A stretch of DNA of 34,525 bases from RGIG3009 sp045596745 (GCA_045596745.1 JAZODA010000025.1:1-34525); one strand, 5' to 3'; positions 8,034-16,530 are shown, counted from the stretch's first letter. Program-made: numbers and translations. The notes: generated by a model from the letters alone, not told the origin.

Positions 8034-9248
8034 TTAAATTATAACAGTGAAACGATCACTAATATACCATTTGGCAGCGCCCAGGCAATCGCCGTTTTCG
8101 GAAAACGACGCATAGCGCAAGGGGGAGTGGCGAGCGATGCGAGAACCGCAATCGTGCACCAACGTGTGGGACAGCATTTCCAAGAACACCGGTCCGAGTG
8201 CCTCCACACCGCCGACCACAATTTCGGTGGTGCCGAGAATGCACAACGTGTTGTGCAGGGCGATGCCGATGTATTCCACAATCTCCTGCATAACAGCGGT
8301 GATGCCGTTATCGCCTGCGGTCAGTGCGTCGCGGATGTGCGAGAGAGTGACCTCCTCGGGCGTGATTCCCAGTTCGGCAAGATAGGGGGTGCCGCCTTGC
8401 AGCATACATTGCCGCACCGCTTCCAGAATCGCACCGACCGAGGCACGTCCTTCCAGCGGCTCGCCTTTGATAAGCAATTGACCGATTTCGCCCGAAATGC
8501 CGCTTTTGCCGGAATACGGACGACCGTTAAGCACAATGCCCGAACCAACACCGCGGTCGATGTGCAGATACAGCAGGTTTTCATAGCCGTTGTCCCGCGT
8601 GTTTTCCGCATAGGCCATCAGCAGTGCGGCGTTGGCGACCATCAGCGGGGCGTGCAGGTGGCGGCAGAGACCTTCGATGAAAGCGGCGGAGAACTGCCAA
8701 CCCAGCACACCGGAGGTGTAGCAACCGGCTTCCTGCAGAAATGCGCCGTAGAACGACAGCGTCATCGCGCGAACACGACTTCTGTCCAGCTGTTCACAAC
8801 GGTCAAGCAGTGTATCAAACAAGCGGAGTATCGCCTCTTCAGAGGGGGCGGTATACGCCTTCGGATGACGCTCCAGCGTGTCGGGGTACGGCTCAAACTG
8901 TTGCTCGATAACGTGGAAAGTGAGGTCGTACAGCACCAAAAGCAGTCCGTCGGGGCGGAATGCAAAACAGGGAATCTGCAAACCGTTCGGGTCGACTTCA
9001 AGGTAGATGGGGCGACGACCGGTGGGGGAGGATTTTCCGGTACCGGTTTCAATCAGAAAGCCGCCTCGGATCAGCTCATCGGTCAGCACCGACACGGTGG
9101 AGGGACTCAGCCCTGCGATTTCCGCAAGCTTGGTGCGGCTGATGCGCTTTTGCGCCGACACAATCGTAAACAGCAGCTTGGCGTTTGTCTCTTTAATCAA
9201 CAGCTGATTTCCTGTGGTGCGGAGCGTCTCGGCACCCCAATATCGCAT
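8034..9248 (-). CDS. ROK-family transcriptional repressor (NagC/XylR type)
   Basis: A 404-residue DNA-binding sugar-responsive regulator. An N-terminal winged HTH (about residues 15-75, with SRTKLAEIAGLSPSTVSVLTDELI) is followed by a ROK domain with the signature around DRGVGSGIVLNGRPYSG and SGEIGQL. Active ROK kinases and many regulators have GEIGH and a downstream cysteine-rich zinc motif. Here the histidine is Gln and the CxCGxxGC cluster is absent, so a non-catalytic regulator is favoured. GGAGG precedes the ATG. It is first in an operon with the PIG-L deacetylase. A palindrome between its promoter and start codon suggests autoregulation. Confidence 0.92.
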   Translation of the reverse strand: MRYWGAETLRTTGNQLLIKETNAKLLFTIVSAQKRISRTKLAEIAGLSPSTVSVLTDELIRGGFLIETGTGKSSPTGRRPIYLEVDPNGLQIPCFAFRPDGLLLVLYDLTFHVIEQQFEPYPDTLERHPKAYTAPSEEAILRLFDTLLDRCEQLDRSRVRAMTLSFYGAFLQEAGCYTSGVLGWQFSAAFIEGLCRHLHAPLMVANAALLMAYAENTRDNGYENLLYLHIDRGVGSGIVLNGRPYSGKSGISGEIGQLLIKGEPLEGRASVGAILEAVRQCMLQGGTPYLAELGITPEEVTLSHIRDALTAGDNGITAVMQEIVEYIGIALHNTLCILGTTEIVVGGVEALGPVFLEMLSHTLVHDCGSRIARHSPLRYASFSENGDCLGAAKWYISDRFTVII

Positions 9249-9260
9249 ACGCTCACCTCC

Positions 9261-9283
9261 GTTATTTCGAGCCTCGAATTAAC
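9261..9283. promoter_or_regulatory. Candidate ROK-repressor operator
   Basis: A 23-bp palindrome has arms GTTATTTCGAG and CTCGAATTAAC around a central C, with a single mismatched pair. It starts at about +1 of the adjacent promoter, where bound repressor would block initiation. TTATTT-like half-sites are typical of the Mlc/NagC regulators; binding here is inferred. Confidence 0.7.
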
Positions 9284-9289
9284 AAATCA

Positions 9290-9318
9290 ATCATAGCACA
9301 GCGCATACCGCTTGTCAA
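9290..9318 (-). promoter_or_regulatory. Promoter of the ROK-deacetylase operon
   Basis: On the minus strand, TTGACA and TATGAT are separated by 17 bases. It lies just after the Na/Pi gene terminator. Confidence 0.82.
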
Positions 9319-9320
9319 AC

Positions 9321-9358
9321 AAAAAAACGGCACGCTCCGCTGTGGGAACGTGCCGTTT
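9321..9358 (-). terminator. Terminator of the Na/Pi-cotransporter gene
   Basis: A stem of 10 perfect pairs plus four more (9325-9338 with 9345-9358) is followed on the minus strand by seven T. It starts right after the stop codon. Confidence 0.93.
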
Positions 9359-9360
9359 GA

Positions 9361-11106
9361 TTATGCCAGCGAGTATTTCTCGGTGTAGGCTTTGTATGCC
9401 GTGCGGAAGTGTTCGTCGTCCGCCTTGATGGCACGCAGGTTTTCGTGGATGTTCATATCGTGATGCGACAAGTCCACGATACCGATGGCGATGTTGGAGC
9501 AGTGGTCGGAAACGCGCTCCAGGTCGGTAAGAAGATCCGACCAGATAAAGCCGGCGTCGATGGTGCATTCGCCCAACTGCAGACGACGGATGTGCGCGGA
9601 ACGCAAGGTGTCTTTCAGGTCGTCGATAACTTCTTCCAGAGGGGAGATGGCACCGATTGCCTGTACATCGACCGAGGTAAAGGCGGCGTGCGTCAGCTCG
9701 AGAATTTCGCGTACCGCGGCCACCAGTGTGGTGATTTCGCGGCGGGCGTTGCCGGAAAATTCGATTTCCTTTTCACGCAGCTCTTCCACCGCTTCCAGGA
9801 TGTTAACACCGTGGTCGGAAATACGCTCCAGGTCACCGATTGCCTTGAGCAGCATAGCCGCTTCGGCACTGTTGGCATCACCAATCGGCAGTGAGCTGAG
9901 CTTGACGAGATACGAACCGAGGATATCCTCGTAGTGGTCGGTGGTTTCTTCGTTTTCGCGTACCAAATCGGCCTTTTCGGAAGTGTAGTTTTCCACGCAG
10001 TCCAGCGCATCGTACAGCGTCTGGATGGCGTGGGTAGCCATTTCGTTCGCAACAGCACGGCTGCGCTCCAATGCGACCGCGGGGGTGTTGAGCAGACGGT
10101 TGTCGAGCTCGGCGGTTTCTTCGGGCGTTTTGCCTTCGGGAATCAGACGCATAACCATCTTTTCCAGCAGACCGCTCATCGGCATCAACAGCAGCGTACA
10201 CAGGATGTTAAAGGCCGAGTGCGCCACGGCGATACCGAAGCCGTTTGCCGCCTGATCCAAGAGGACGGGATGGACGACAACTTCGATAACCCAGAACACC
10301 GACAACCAAACGACGGTACCGATGACGTTAAACAGCAGGTGAACCAGTGCGGTACGGCGAGCGTTTTTGTTAGCACCGATACCTGACAGCAACGCCGTGA
10401 TACACGTACCGATGTTCTGGCCCATAATGATGGGAATCGCTGCGCCAAAGGTGATTTGTCCCGTGCTGGCGAGAGCCTGCAGAATACCGACCGAAGCCGA
10501 GCTGGACTGGATGATAGCGGTAAGCACCGCACCGGCCAGCATACCCAGCACCGGGTTCTGGAACATGGTAAACAAATCGCTGAAGCCGGGCACATCCTTG
10601 AGACCTGCCACCGCATCGGACATCGCGTCCATACCGAACATCAGGGTGGCAAAGCCGAGCAGAATCACACCGGTGTCCTTGGTCTTGTTCTTCTTGCAGA
10701 ACATATAAAAGACAACACCGATGAGTGCCAAAATGGGGGTGAACGATGTCGGCTTGAGCAGGCGCACAAACGTGCTGTCGCCATCGATACCGCTCAAGCT
10801 GAGAATCCAGGCGGTAACGGTTGTACCGACGTTGGCACCCATAATGACGTTGATTGCCTGGCGGAGCATCAAAAGGCCCGAGTTAACGAAGCCGACCACC
10901 ATAACCGTGGTGGCGGAGGAACTCTGGATGACCGCCGTGACACCCATACCGGTCAGAAACCCGGCGGCACGGTTGGTAGTCAGTTTGCCGAGAACCGAAC
11001 GCAAACTGTTGCCGGCGCGGCGTTCCAGAGCTTGTCCCATCAGGGTCATACCAAACAGGAACAGGCACAGACCGCCCAGCATAGATAAAATGTCGAAGAT
11101 GTCCAT
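9361..11106 (-). CDS. Na/Pi-cotransporter family protein with C-terminal PhoU domain
   Basis: A 581-residue membrane protein of the NptA/PNaS family, which takes up phosphate with sodium. The N-terminal half holds the inverted repeat typical of the family: QSSSATTVM (61-69) with GANVGTT, and a second QSSSAS with GQNIGT near residue 200. Eight or more hydrophobic segments lie up to about residue 340. The C-terminal 230 residues are two PhoU-like helical repeats, predicted to regulate transport or signal phosphate status. AAAGGAG precedes the ATG. It is a single-gene unit with its own promoter and terminator. Pst transporter or PhoR genes are not nearby. Confidence 0.94.
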   Translation of the reverse strand: MDIFDILSMLGGLCLFLFGMTLMGQALERRAGNSLRSVLGKLTTNRAAGFLTGMGVTAVIQSSSATTVMVVGFVNSGLLMLRQAINVIMGANVGTTVTAWILSLSGIDGDSTFVRLLKPTSFTPILALIGVVFYMFCKKNKTKDTGVILLGFATLMFGMDAMSDAVAGLKDVPGFSDLFTMFQNPVLGMLAGAVLTAIIQSSSASVGILQALASTGQITFGAAIPIIMGQNIGTCITALLSGIGANKNARRTALVHLLFNVIGTVVWLSVFWVIEVVVHPVLLDQAANGFGIAVAHSAFNILCTLLLMPMSGLLEKMVMRLIPEGKTPEETAELDNRLLNTPAVALERSRAVANEMATHAIQTLYDALDCVENYTSEKADLVRENEETTDHYEDILGSYLVKLSSLPIGDANSAEAAMLLKAIGDLERISDHGVNILEAVEELREKEIEFSGNARREITTLVAAVREILELTHAAFTSVDVQAIGAISPLEEVIDDLKDTLRSAHIRRLQLGECTIDAGFIWSDLLTDLERVSDHCSNIAIGIVDLSHHDMNIHENLRAIKADDEHFRTAYKAYTEKYSLA

Positions 11107-11204
11107 AAATCACCAATTCTCCTTTACGTGACATTCGATACAACAAAAACCTACTATGATTAAAGCGACACGCGCTGAGTTGTTCTTTCGAATTACCCCA
11201 CTTT

Positions 11205-11233
11205 ACTATACGGAAAATGCGTGCGAAAGTCAA
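11205..11233 (-). promoter_or_regulatory. Promoter of the Na/Pi-cotransporter gene
   Basis: On the minus strand, TTGACT and TATAGT are separated by 17 bases, leaving a leader of about 90 bases before the ATG. No obvious Pho box was seen in it. Confidence 0.65.
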
Positions 11234-11268
11234 GGGGCGGAGGCATTTTTTTACCGTAACAGACAACA

Positions 11269-11302
11269 AAAAGGCAGTTCCGCCGAAGCGGAACTGCCTT
11301 TT
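11269..11302 (-). terminator. Terminator of the NlpC/P60-like lipoprotein gene
   Basis: A perfect 15-bp stem (11269-11283 with 11288-11302) has a 4-base loop and a T-rich tail on the minus strand. Confidence 0.93.
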
Positions 11303-11328
11303 GCTTTCAGATGTTGGCCGTCAGTGCT

Positions 11329-13056
11329 TCAAAAGGCTACCGACGGGCGCAGGATAGCGAAACGGTTGTACGAGATAATCTTGTTGAGAATCGTCTCGGT
11401 GCTCACCGTGCCGCCGTCGTTGAGTTCCAGCGAGGTCTCGCCCAGAACCAGATACAAGCGCTGGTTCATCGGGTCGGTGGTGTCATCACTGTCGGTTGCC
11501 ACGAGAATGTCGCCGACAACGACATTGTGCAGATAGGGGAGGCGGGTGCGGATGTTTTCGTACAGGTCAATCTTAGCGCCGTCAACACGCGGGGAGACAA
11601 AGCGTCCGCCGAACATACCCGGCACGATGAGGTTGAAAGCAGCACCCTCTTCGTTGAGGATGTACTGGGACAGACCGTACATTGTGTACAGCTCATCCAT
11701 CAGCGCTTCAAACGAGTTCGGAAGCGACGCGTCGGTGCCGAGCGCGTTTTTGTAGATGGCGTTTGCCAGCGCGGTGCCGCTCTTGTTGATGGTGTCGGCC
11801 TTTTCGGCTTCGGCAATCAGCAGCGCCTGCTCTTCGGCGGTCAGGGTACGCGCAACATACACAGGGGGGCAATCGACGTCCACGCCGCCGACCATACCGG
11901 CATCGCTGTGGATGATGTCGCCGGCAAGCGCATCGGCGTTAACCTTGACGGTGTAGGTCAAGGTGATGGTCGTCTTGGCAGGGAAGGACATATTCCAGCT
12001 GACGTTGCCATCCTTGTAGGACGCCGCGCCGCCGACATAGGTAGTGCCGCCGGGGATGGTGTCGCTGATATCCAGCGTTACTTCCTTGTCGTTTTTGTTG
12101 TTGATGACAAAGGAGTAGGTAATCTCGTCACCGGGGTTGACCGTCGTGCCGAAGGGATGGCTGCTCAGCTTTTCCGCCACGATGTTTTCCATATTCTTGA
12201 CACGGTTCTGCGTTTTCTGCGGTACACCGCCCTCATAGATGTTGAGCGGACGCACAATCGCAATGCTGTCGAGTTTGCCGAAAACGTAACGACCACTTTC
12301 GGAATTGAACAGCATATCGGTCGAGGTGATCTGTACCGAACCGTAGTTTTCGTACTTCTCGGTGTAGTTCGAGTAGCTGTAGCTGCTACCGGTGCTGTGG
12401 ATGATGTCATAGGTCAGCTCGTTGGTAGCGTTGTCCTGTTCGTTGCTGCTTTCCGCCGCGGTGCCGCGGTAGCCGTCGTTACCCTCCAAAACCTCGGAAC
12501 CGACGTACAGCATGGCGTGGCCGTTCCCCTTTTTGCTACCGTTGTAGCGGATGACGATGATATCGCCCATCTTCAGCTTGGAACGGAATTCGGCTTCCAT
12601 CGCCGCCATTTCTTCTTCGGTCTCGTCGCCGCGGGGCCAGAACTTGTACACGCGCTCCGGCTCACTCTTTTCGGTCAGCGAAGCGGTGGTGTAGGAGAGA
12701 ATATCATAATCCAGCGCTTCGAGGAACACATCGTGGGTAAATGCCGCGCAGTTGGTGTAGCCCAGGTACTGCGTGGTGTAGTCCTCGGGGGAACGCTTGC
12801 TGTGCTGCCAGCGATATTCGACCGGCGTGCTGTTCTGCGAGAAGCGAGAGTCATCGTACTGAATACGGCTGCTTCGCGCGAGGAACGCCAGTGCGGTTTT
12901 CACAACGGCCTCCTGCTCGGGAGATTCGTACACAACGCCTGCAGGCGTTTCGGCAGCGGGCGGCGTGTCGGTCTTCGGCTGTTCAGCGGGAGAACAGGCG
13001 CAAAGGCACGTCAACAATACGGTTACAATTAAGACGAGTGCGGCAATGCGTTTCAT
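11329..13056 (-). CDS. Lipoprotein with two NlpC/P60-like segments around a DUF11-like domain
   Basis: A 575-residue secreted lipoprotein; the lipobox LCAC places the lipidated cysteine at 21. Residues 95-275 look like an NlpC/P60-type amidase fold: TNCAAF gives the candidate catalytic Cys103 and NGHAMLYVG gives His180, ending in a strand IAIVRP. Residues 300-390 match a DUF11-like surface beta-domain (VNPGDEITYSFVINN...). Residues 460-575 resemble a second, degenerate copy of the first part: GAAFNLIVPG replaces the Cys motif, QRLYLVLG replaces the His motif, and FAILRP ends it. The second copy lacks both catalytic residues. AAAGGAGTGG precedes the ATG. The family call rests on motif reading, not a search. 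Likely role: cell-wall hydrolysis or binding. Confidence 0.75.
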   Translation of the reverse strand: MKRIAALVLIVTVLLTCLCACSPAEQPKTDTPPAAETPAGVVYESPEQEAVVKTALAFLARSSRIQYDDSRFSQNSTPVEYRWQHSKRSPEDYTTQYLGYTNCAAFTHDVFLEALDYDILSYTTASLTEKSEPERVYKFWPRGDETEEEMAAMEAEFRSKLKMGDIIVIRYNGSKKGNGHAMLYVGSEVLEGNDGYRGTAAESSNEQDNATNELTYDIIHSTGSSYSYSNYTEKYENYGSVQITSTDMLFNSESGRYVFGKLDSIAIVRPLNIYEGGVPQKTQNRVKNMENIVAEKLSSHPFGTTVNPGDEITYSFVINNKNDKEVTLDISDTIPGGTTYVGGAASYKDGNVSWNMSFPAKTTITLTYTVKVNADALAGDIIHSDAGMVGGVDVDCPPVYVARTLTAEEQALLIAEAEKADTINKSGTALANAIYKNALGTDASLPNSFEALMDELYTMYGLSQYILNEEGAAFNLIVPGMFGGRFVSPRVDGAKIDLYENIRTRLPYLHNVVVGDILVATDSDDTTDPMNQRLYLVLGETSLELNDGGTVSTETILNKIISYNRFAILRPSVAF

Positions 13057-13088
13057 AACTATCCACTCCTTTGAACTCTCTTGTGTTC

Positions 13089-13117
13089 ATCATAACACCT
13101 CGTGTGTCAAAAAACAA
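13089..13117 (-). promoter_or_regulatory. Promoter of the NlpC/P60-like lipoprotein gene
   Basis: On the minus strand, TTGTTT and TATGAT are separated by 17 bases. An overlapping TTGACA is only 10 bases from the -10 box and is less likely to be used. Confidence 0.6.
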
Positions 13118-13193
13118 GAGATAGTCAAAAAGTGGCAGTATCGGTGCAAAAAATAACACTTTGCAAAACTTTGTCAAAAAGGGGAGGGGATAC

Positions 13194-13222
13194 TTGTTTC
13201 TTGCAGAAAACTGTGCTATACT
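13194..13222 (+). promoter_or_regulatory. Promoter of the TIR-domain gene
   Basis: TTGTTT and TATACT are separated by 17 bases, about 30 bases upstream of the start codon. It is divergent from the lipoprotein promoter within the same intergenic region. Confidence 0.6.
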
Positions 13223-13253
13223 GGATGCAATTGTGCGAGAGGAGCGTATCATT

Positions 13254-15008
13254 ATGGCGGAAGAAATTGTAGCAAAACCGTTTGCTTACAATGGTAAGGA
13301 ACCGTATATTTTTATCAGCTACGCCCACAAAGATGCGGAAGTTGTCGTTCCGATTCTGCGTGTTATGCAACAGCAGGGGTATCGGATTTGGTTTGATGTA
13401 GGAATCGAGGCAGGAACCGAGTGGTCGAACAACATCGCGGAACATTTGCGTGATTGCGAAGTGTTCGTGGCGTTTGTTTCGCCGAACAGTATGAGTTCGG
13501 AAAACTGCCTGGACGAAATCGCGTATGCCAAGAGTCATCAGAAGACATCGCTGATGATTTTCCTGGAGGAAAACGTGGTTCTTCCTCACGGCACCGAAAT
13601 GCAGACGGCGCGCTTCCAGAGAATGTTCTATAACCGTCAAAACAGTATGGAGGACTTCATTGCCAATCTTGCAGGTGCGCCGATACTTGCGCCTTGCAAG
13701 GGCGAGCCGGGATCGGTGCCGGTTGTGCCTGTTTTGCCGACGGCTGCTCCGAAAAGCAAGGGCAAGAGCAAGCTGCCGCTCTTTATCGGTATTGCTGCGG
13801 TGGCAATCGCCGTCATTGTTGCGTTGGTGTTGATTCTCGGCGGCGGTGAAGACACGAAGAAGAAAAAGGGGGATGCGGATGATTCCGACGAACCGGGTGT
13901 GACGAGCACCACGCCGGTTGATGATGCAACCTCCAATACGACGACACGTCCCTCGCAGGCGGCGCAGTTGTCGGACAAGCTGTCGGACTACACCTTCAAA
14001 CTGGAGGATGTCGTATATCAGTTGCCTTGCACGTTTACCGAGCTGACTGCCAACGGCTGGACCATCGGTACCAGCGGTTACAACAGCGATGTGATGATTG
14101 GCGGTCTGCAGACCGTGACCATTCAGATGAACAAGGACGGCAAGTATATCGATGTCGGTCTTTTCAACCCCACCGGTGACGGTATGCGCATCGGCGCTTG
14201 CTATGTCGGTGAAGTGTGTGTTGAGGTAAAGGACAACGTACCGTTTGAGGTGGGTAAGGGCATTACGCCGTCGTCCACGGCGGATGAGGTTGTTGCCGCG
14301 TTTGGCACGCCGTTCTCCCGCAACAGCTACACCGGTTATGAAGTGCTGCGTTATGGCGGTGATTCCTATAGCCAGATTGGCACAACATTTAACTGCTATT
14401 CCGACGCACAGCAGGCCAAGTACTCGTTCATCAAAATTCAGAACTATACAGTCCCTGAGGGAATCACGACCGAGACCAACGAAACAGTGCCGAAGTATCT
14501 CAGCGATTATGTGGCACCCACCGCGCTCGGAACCGACCCGTACACCGGTATCGTTTCCATCGAAGGGGATTTGTATTGCCTGCCGTCGCCGGTTCAGGCG
14601 TTCCTGGATAATGGATGGACCATTTCCAGCGGCGAGTCCTACGTTGTTTGCGGTGGCGAATCTACGCTGGGTCTCAGCCGCAACGGCGTGACGATTGAAC
14701 TGGATATTCTCAATCTGGCGCAGTATCAGACCGTGCCGCAAAACTGCCTGGTTATCGGCTTCACGCTGACCGAAAGCGATAACGTATCGGTGGAGCTGCC
14801 GGGCGGTATCAAGCTGGGTCTCTCGCCGCAGCAAACGGCGGCGTGTGCGCCGGATACGATGGAAGTCAGCCAGAATTCCTATACGACGCAGTATTCCCAT
14901 TACGAAAGCGATGACAGAGATTTCAGCCTGTATTTTTCGGTGGATCACGAGGAAAACCGACTGACGTATATCAGTTTGGAAAGCTCCACGTGGACATATA
15001 CACAATAA
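13254..15008 (+). CDS. TIR-domain membrane protein with duplicated ectodomain
   Basis: A 584-residue protein. Residues 15-140 form a TIR domain: IFISYAHKDAE opens it, RIWFDVGIEAGTEW follows, and SSENCLDEIAYAK carries Glu88, which aligns with the catalytic glutamate of NAD-cleaving TIR domains. A proline/lysine linker leads to one membrane span (about 174-197). A charged, threonine-rich linker then leads to two related extracytoplasmic modules (about 240-400 and 430-580), each opening with a YxLP...NGWTI pattern. By the positive-inside rule the TIR domain is cytosolic. The ATG at 13254 follows GAGAGGAG and is preferred to an upstream in-frame codon at 13161. Function is inferred: signalling or defence effector sensing something at the envelope. 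Confidence 0.85.
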   Translation: MAEEIVAKPFAYNGKEPYIFISYAHKDAEVVVPILRVMQQQGYRIWFDVGIEAGTEWSNNIAEHLRDCEVFVAFVSPNSMSSENCLDEIAYAKSHQKTSLMIFLEENVVLPHGTEMQTARFQRMFYNRQNSMEDFIANLAGAPILAPCKGEPGSVPVVPVLPTAAPKSKGKSKLPLFIGIAAVAIAVIVALVLILGGGEDTKKKKGDADDSDEPGVTSTTPVDDATSNTTTRPSQAAQLSDKLSDYTFKLEDVVYQLPCTFTELTANGWTIGTSGYNSDVMIGGLQTVTIQMNKDGKYIDVGLFNPTGDGMRIGACYVGEVCVEVKDNVPFEVGKGITPSSTADEVVAAFGTPFSRNSYTGYEVLRYGGDSYSQIGTTFNCYSDAQQAKYSFIKIQNYTVPEGITTETNETVPKYLSDYVAPTALGTDPYTGIVSIEGDLYCLPSPVQAFLDNGWTISSGESYVVCGGESTLGLSRNGVTIELDILNLAQYQTVPQNCLVIGFTLTESDNVSVELPGGIKLGLSPQQTAACAPDTMEVSQNSYTTQYSHYESDDRDFSLYFSVDHEENRLTYISLESSTWTYTQ

Positions 15009-15012
15009 CAAA

Positions 15013-15046
15013 AAAAGAACCGACGGCGCTTGCCGTCGGTTCTTTT
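15013..15046. terminator. Bidirectional terminator
   Basis: A perfect 15-bp stem (15013-15027 with 15032-15046) has a 4-base loop. A-rich and T-rich flanks work for both the TIR gene and the converging CYTH-fusion gene. Confidence 0.93.
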
Positions 15047-15053
15047 CTTTTGC

Positions 15054-16358
15054 TTACATACCTGCCAACGATGCGTTTTTGTAAGACTCGTCGTCGGTGA
15101 CTTCCTTGATGACATGAATCTGTTTTGGGAAGACAATCGGCACGTTTTCGTCGCTCAGCTCGATTTCGACGATGGCTTTGTCCGTCCAGAACGGATACAC
15201 GTCGATTTCGAAGTACTGGTTTTCGTGGGTGAGGCAGTACCGTGTTTTGCGGATTTGCCGCTTGGTGGTGTCGGCTTCCATCAGGAGACGGAGGTATTCC
15301 GCTTGTGACAGGCGTTGTTCGATTTCCACACGCTTTACATCGGAGACCTTCCGTTTGATTGTCTGGAAGTAGATGTAGTTGCCGTCCTCACCGCGTTGAC
15401 GGACACGTACTTCGTCGCCGGCGGCACTTTTCAGGTACGTTTGAATGATTTCCACCCGACGGCAGGTGGGATGGTTTTCCAACCAGTGTATGTCGGGATA
15501 GTCAATCAGGTACTTACGCTCGATTTCGTACGGTTCGGGTTCGCCCAGGAAAGAGGCGATTTCGGCGATGAGTTTTTTTATTTTCTCATCGAACGAGGAG
15601 GCGTTATCGATTACGCGCAGGTGGGGGTGTCCCGTCCAGGCAGCGATTAGTTTATCATCGATTTCCGCGGCTTCCTCGGGTGTTTCTTTGCGGGCGGGGT
15701 TGTTGTCGGTGGTGTAGAATTCCACCGCGCCTTTGGCGGCGGTGACGAGGTGGAAGACCGCATCGTAATTGTCGCGCAGTTCCACTTCGTTGGAGTCGAC
15801 CGACTTCAACGCTCCGGCGAATTCGAGGTTGTCCATATAGGCTTTGTTGTCGAGGGTGCCGCGGTCGCAGACAATCAGCACCTTGTCGGCAGGCATGGTG
15901 CGTGCCGCTTGCTCGAAGATTTTTTCTTTTTCAATCTGCAACTTCAGCTGGCACTCCTGATACTGTGCGTTTGTGCCGCAGGTCCAGGGAGCCACGCCGC
16001 CGGTGATAAGCTCGGTTGCCGTTTCGGGAACGAACAGCACGGTGTAGCCCATTTGCGTGAATTCTTCCTGTATCCGACTCATCGCGGTGGACTTGCCTGC
16101 GCAAGGGCCGCCGGTGATGACGATTTTGGTGATTTCCATTGTTTTCTCCTTGTCCTTGAGCGTGAGCAGTTCGTCGACGTCCACTTTAAACAAAACCGCC
16201 ATCTTGCGAATGACATTGGTTGTCGGCTTGGATTTGCCGGTTTCCCATTTGGAGACTGCTTTGTTGGTTACACCAAGCAGATCCGCCAATTCGGACTGGG
16301 ACAGTTTAAGGCTTTTCCTGCATTCCAGAATCTTATCTCCGAAAACGTAATCGTTCAT
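15054..16358 (-). CDS. HTH / P-loop kinase / CYTH fusion protein
   Basis: A 434-residue three-part protein. Residues 1-68 are an XRE-type HTH (SQSELADLLGVTNKAVSKWETGKSKP). Residues 75-272 are a P-loop kinase-like domain of the NadR/AAA_28 kind, with Walker A GGPCAGKST (83-91) and a CDRGTLD motif (164-170). Residues 276-434 are a CYTH (triphosphate tunnel) domain with the ExExK signature at Glu278, Glu280 and Lys282, arginines in EVRVRQR, and acidic pairs in FEIDVY and VEIEL. CYTH enzymes cleave triphosphates or cyclise ATP. The ATG at 16358 has AAAGGAG upstream. An internal ATG at 16139, with its own AAGGAG, could give an HTH-less form. Substrate is unknown; it may sense a nucleotide and control transcription. 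Confidence 0.88.
   Translation of the reverse strand: MNDYVFGDKILECRKSLKLSQSELADLLGVTNKAVSKWETGKSKPTTNVIRKMAVLFKVDVDELLTLKDKEKTMEITKIVITGGPCAGKSTAMSRIQEEFTQMGYTVLFVPETATELITGGVAPWTCGTNAQYQECQLKLQIEKEKIFEQAARTMPADKVLIVCDRGTLDNKAYMDNLEFAGALKSVDSNEVELRDNYDAVFHLVTAAKGAVEFYTTDNNPARKETPEEAAEIDDKLIAAWTGHPHLRVIDNASSFDEKIKKLIAEIASFLGEPEPYEIERKYLIDYPDIHWLENHPTCRRVEIIQTYLKSAAGDEVRVRQRGEDGNYIYFQTIKRKVSDVKRVEIEQRLSQAEYLRLLMEADTTKRQIRKTRYCLTHENQYFEIDVYPFWTDKAIVEIELSDENVPIVFPKQIHVIKEVTDDESYKNASLAGM
16137..16151 (-). promoter_or_regulatory. Internal ribosome site and start codon in the HTH-kinase-CYTH gene
   Basis: AAGGAG lies six bases before an in-frame ATG at 16139 (residue 74), exactly where the HTH ends and the kinase domain begins. 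Related kinase-CYTH proteins would be expected to start here, so a second, HTH-less product is plausible. Confidence 0.55.
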
Positions 16359-16389
16359 CCGACACCGCTCCTTTCGCTTATGCGATATC

Positions 16390-16418
16390 ATTATACCGCA
16401 CCGATGCGTGCAAATCAA
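16390..16418 (-). promoter_or_regulatory. Promoter of the HTH-kinase-CYTH gene
   Basis: On the minus strand, TTGATT and TATAAT are separated by 17 bases, about 32 bases before the start codon. Confidence 0.72.
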
Positions 16419-16458
16419 TATCTCTGCTGTCGAATGTCGGTAGAATCTTGTAATAAGC

Positions 16459-16494
16459 AAAGACCTGCGCCCCCGATATGGGGCACAGGTCTTT
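16459..16494 (-). terminator. Terminator at the end of the restriction-modification operon
   Basis: A 15-pair stem (16459-16473 with 16480-16494, one G-T pair on the minus strand) has a short loop. It lies 140 bases downstream of the last methyltransferase stop codon. Confidence 0.75.
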
Positions 16495-16530
16495 TAAATT
16501 ATAACGCAATTTTTGATACCAAAGTGTCTT

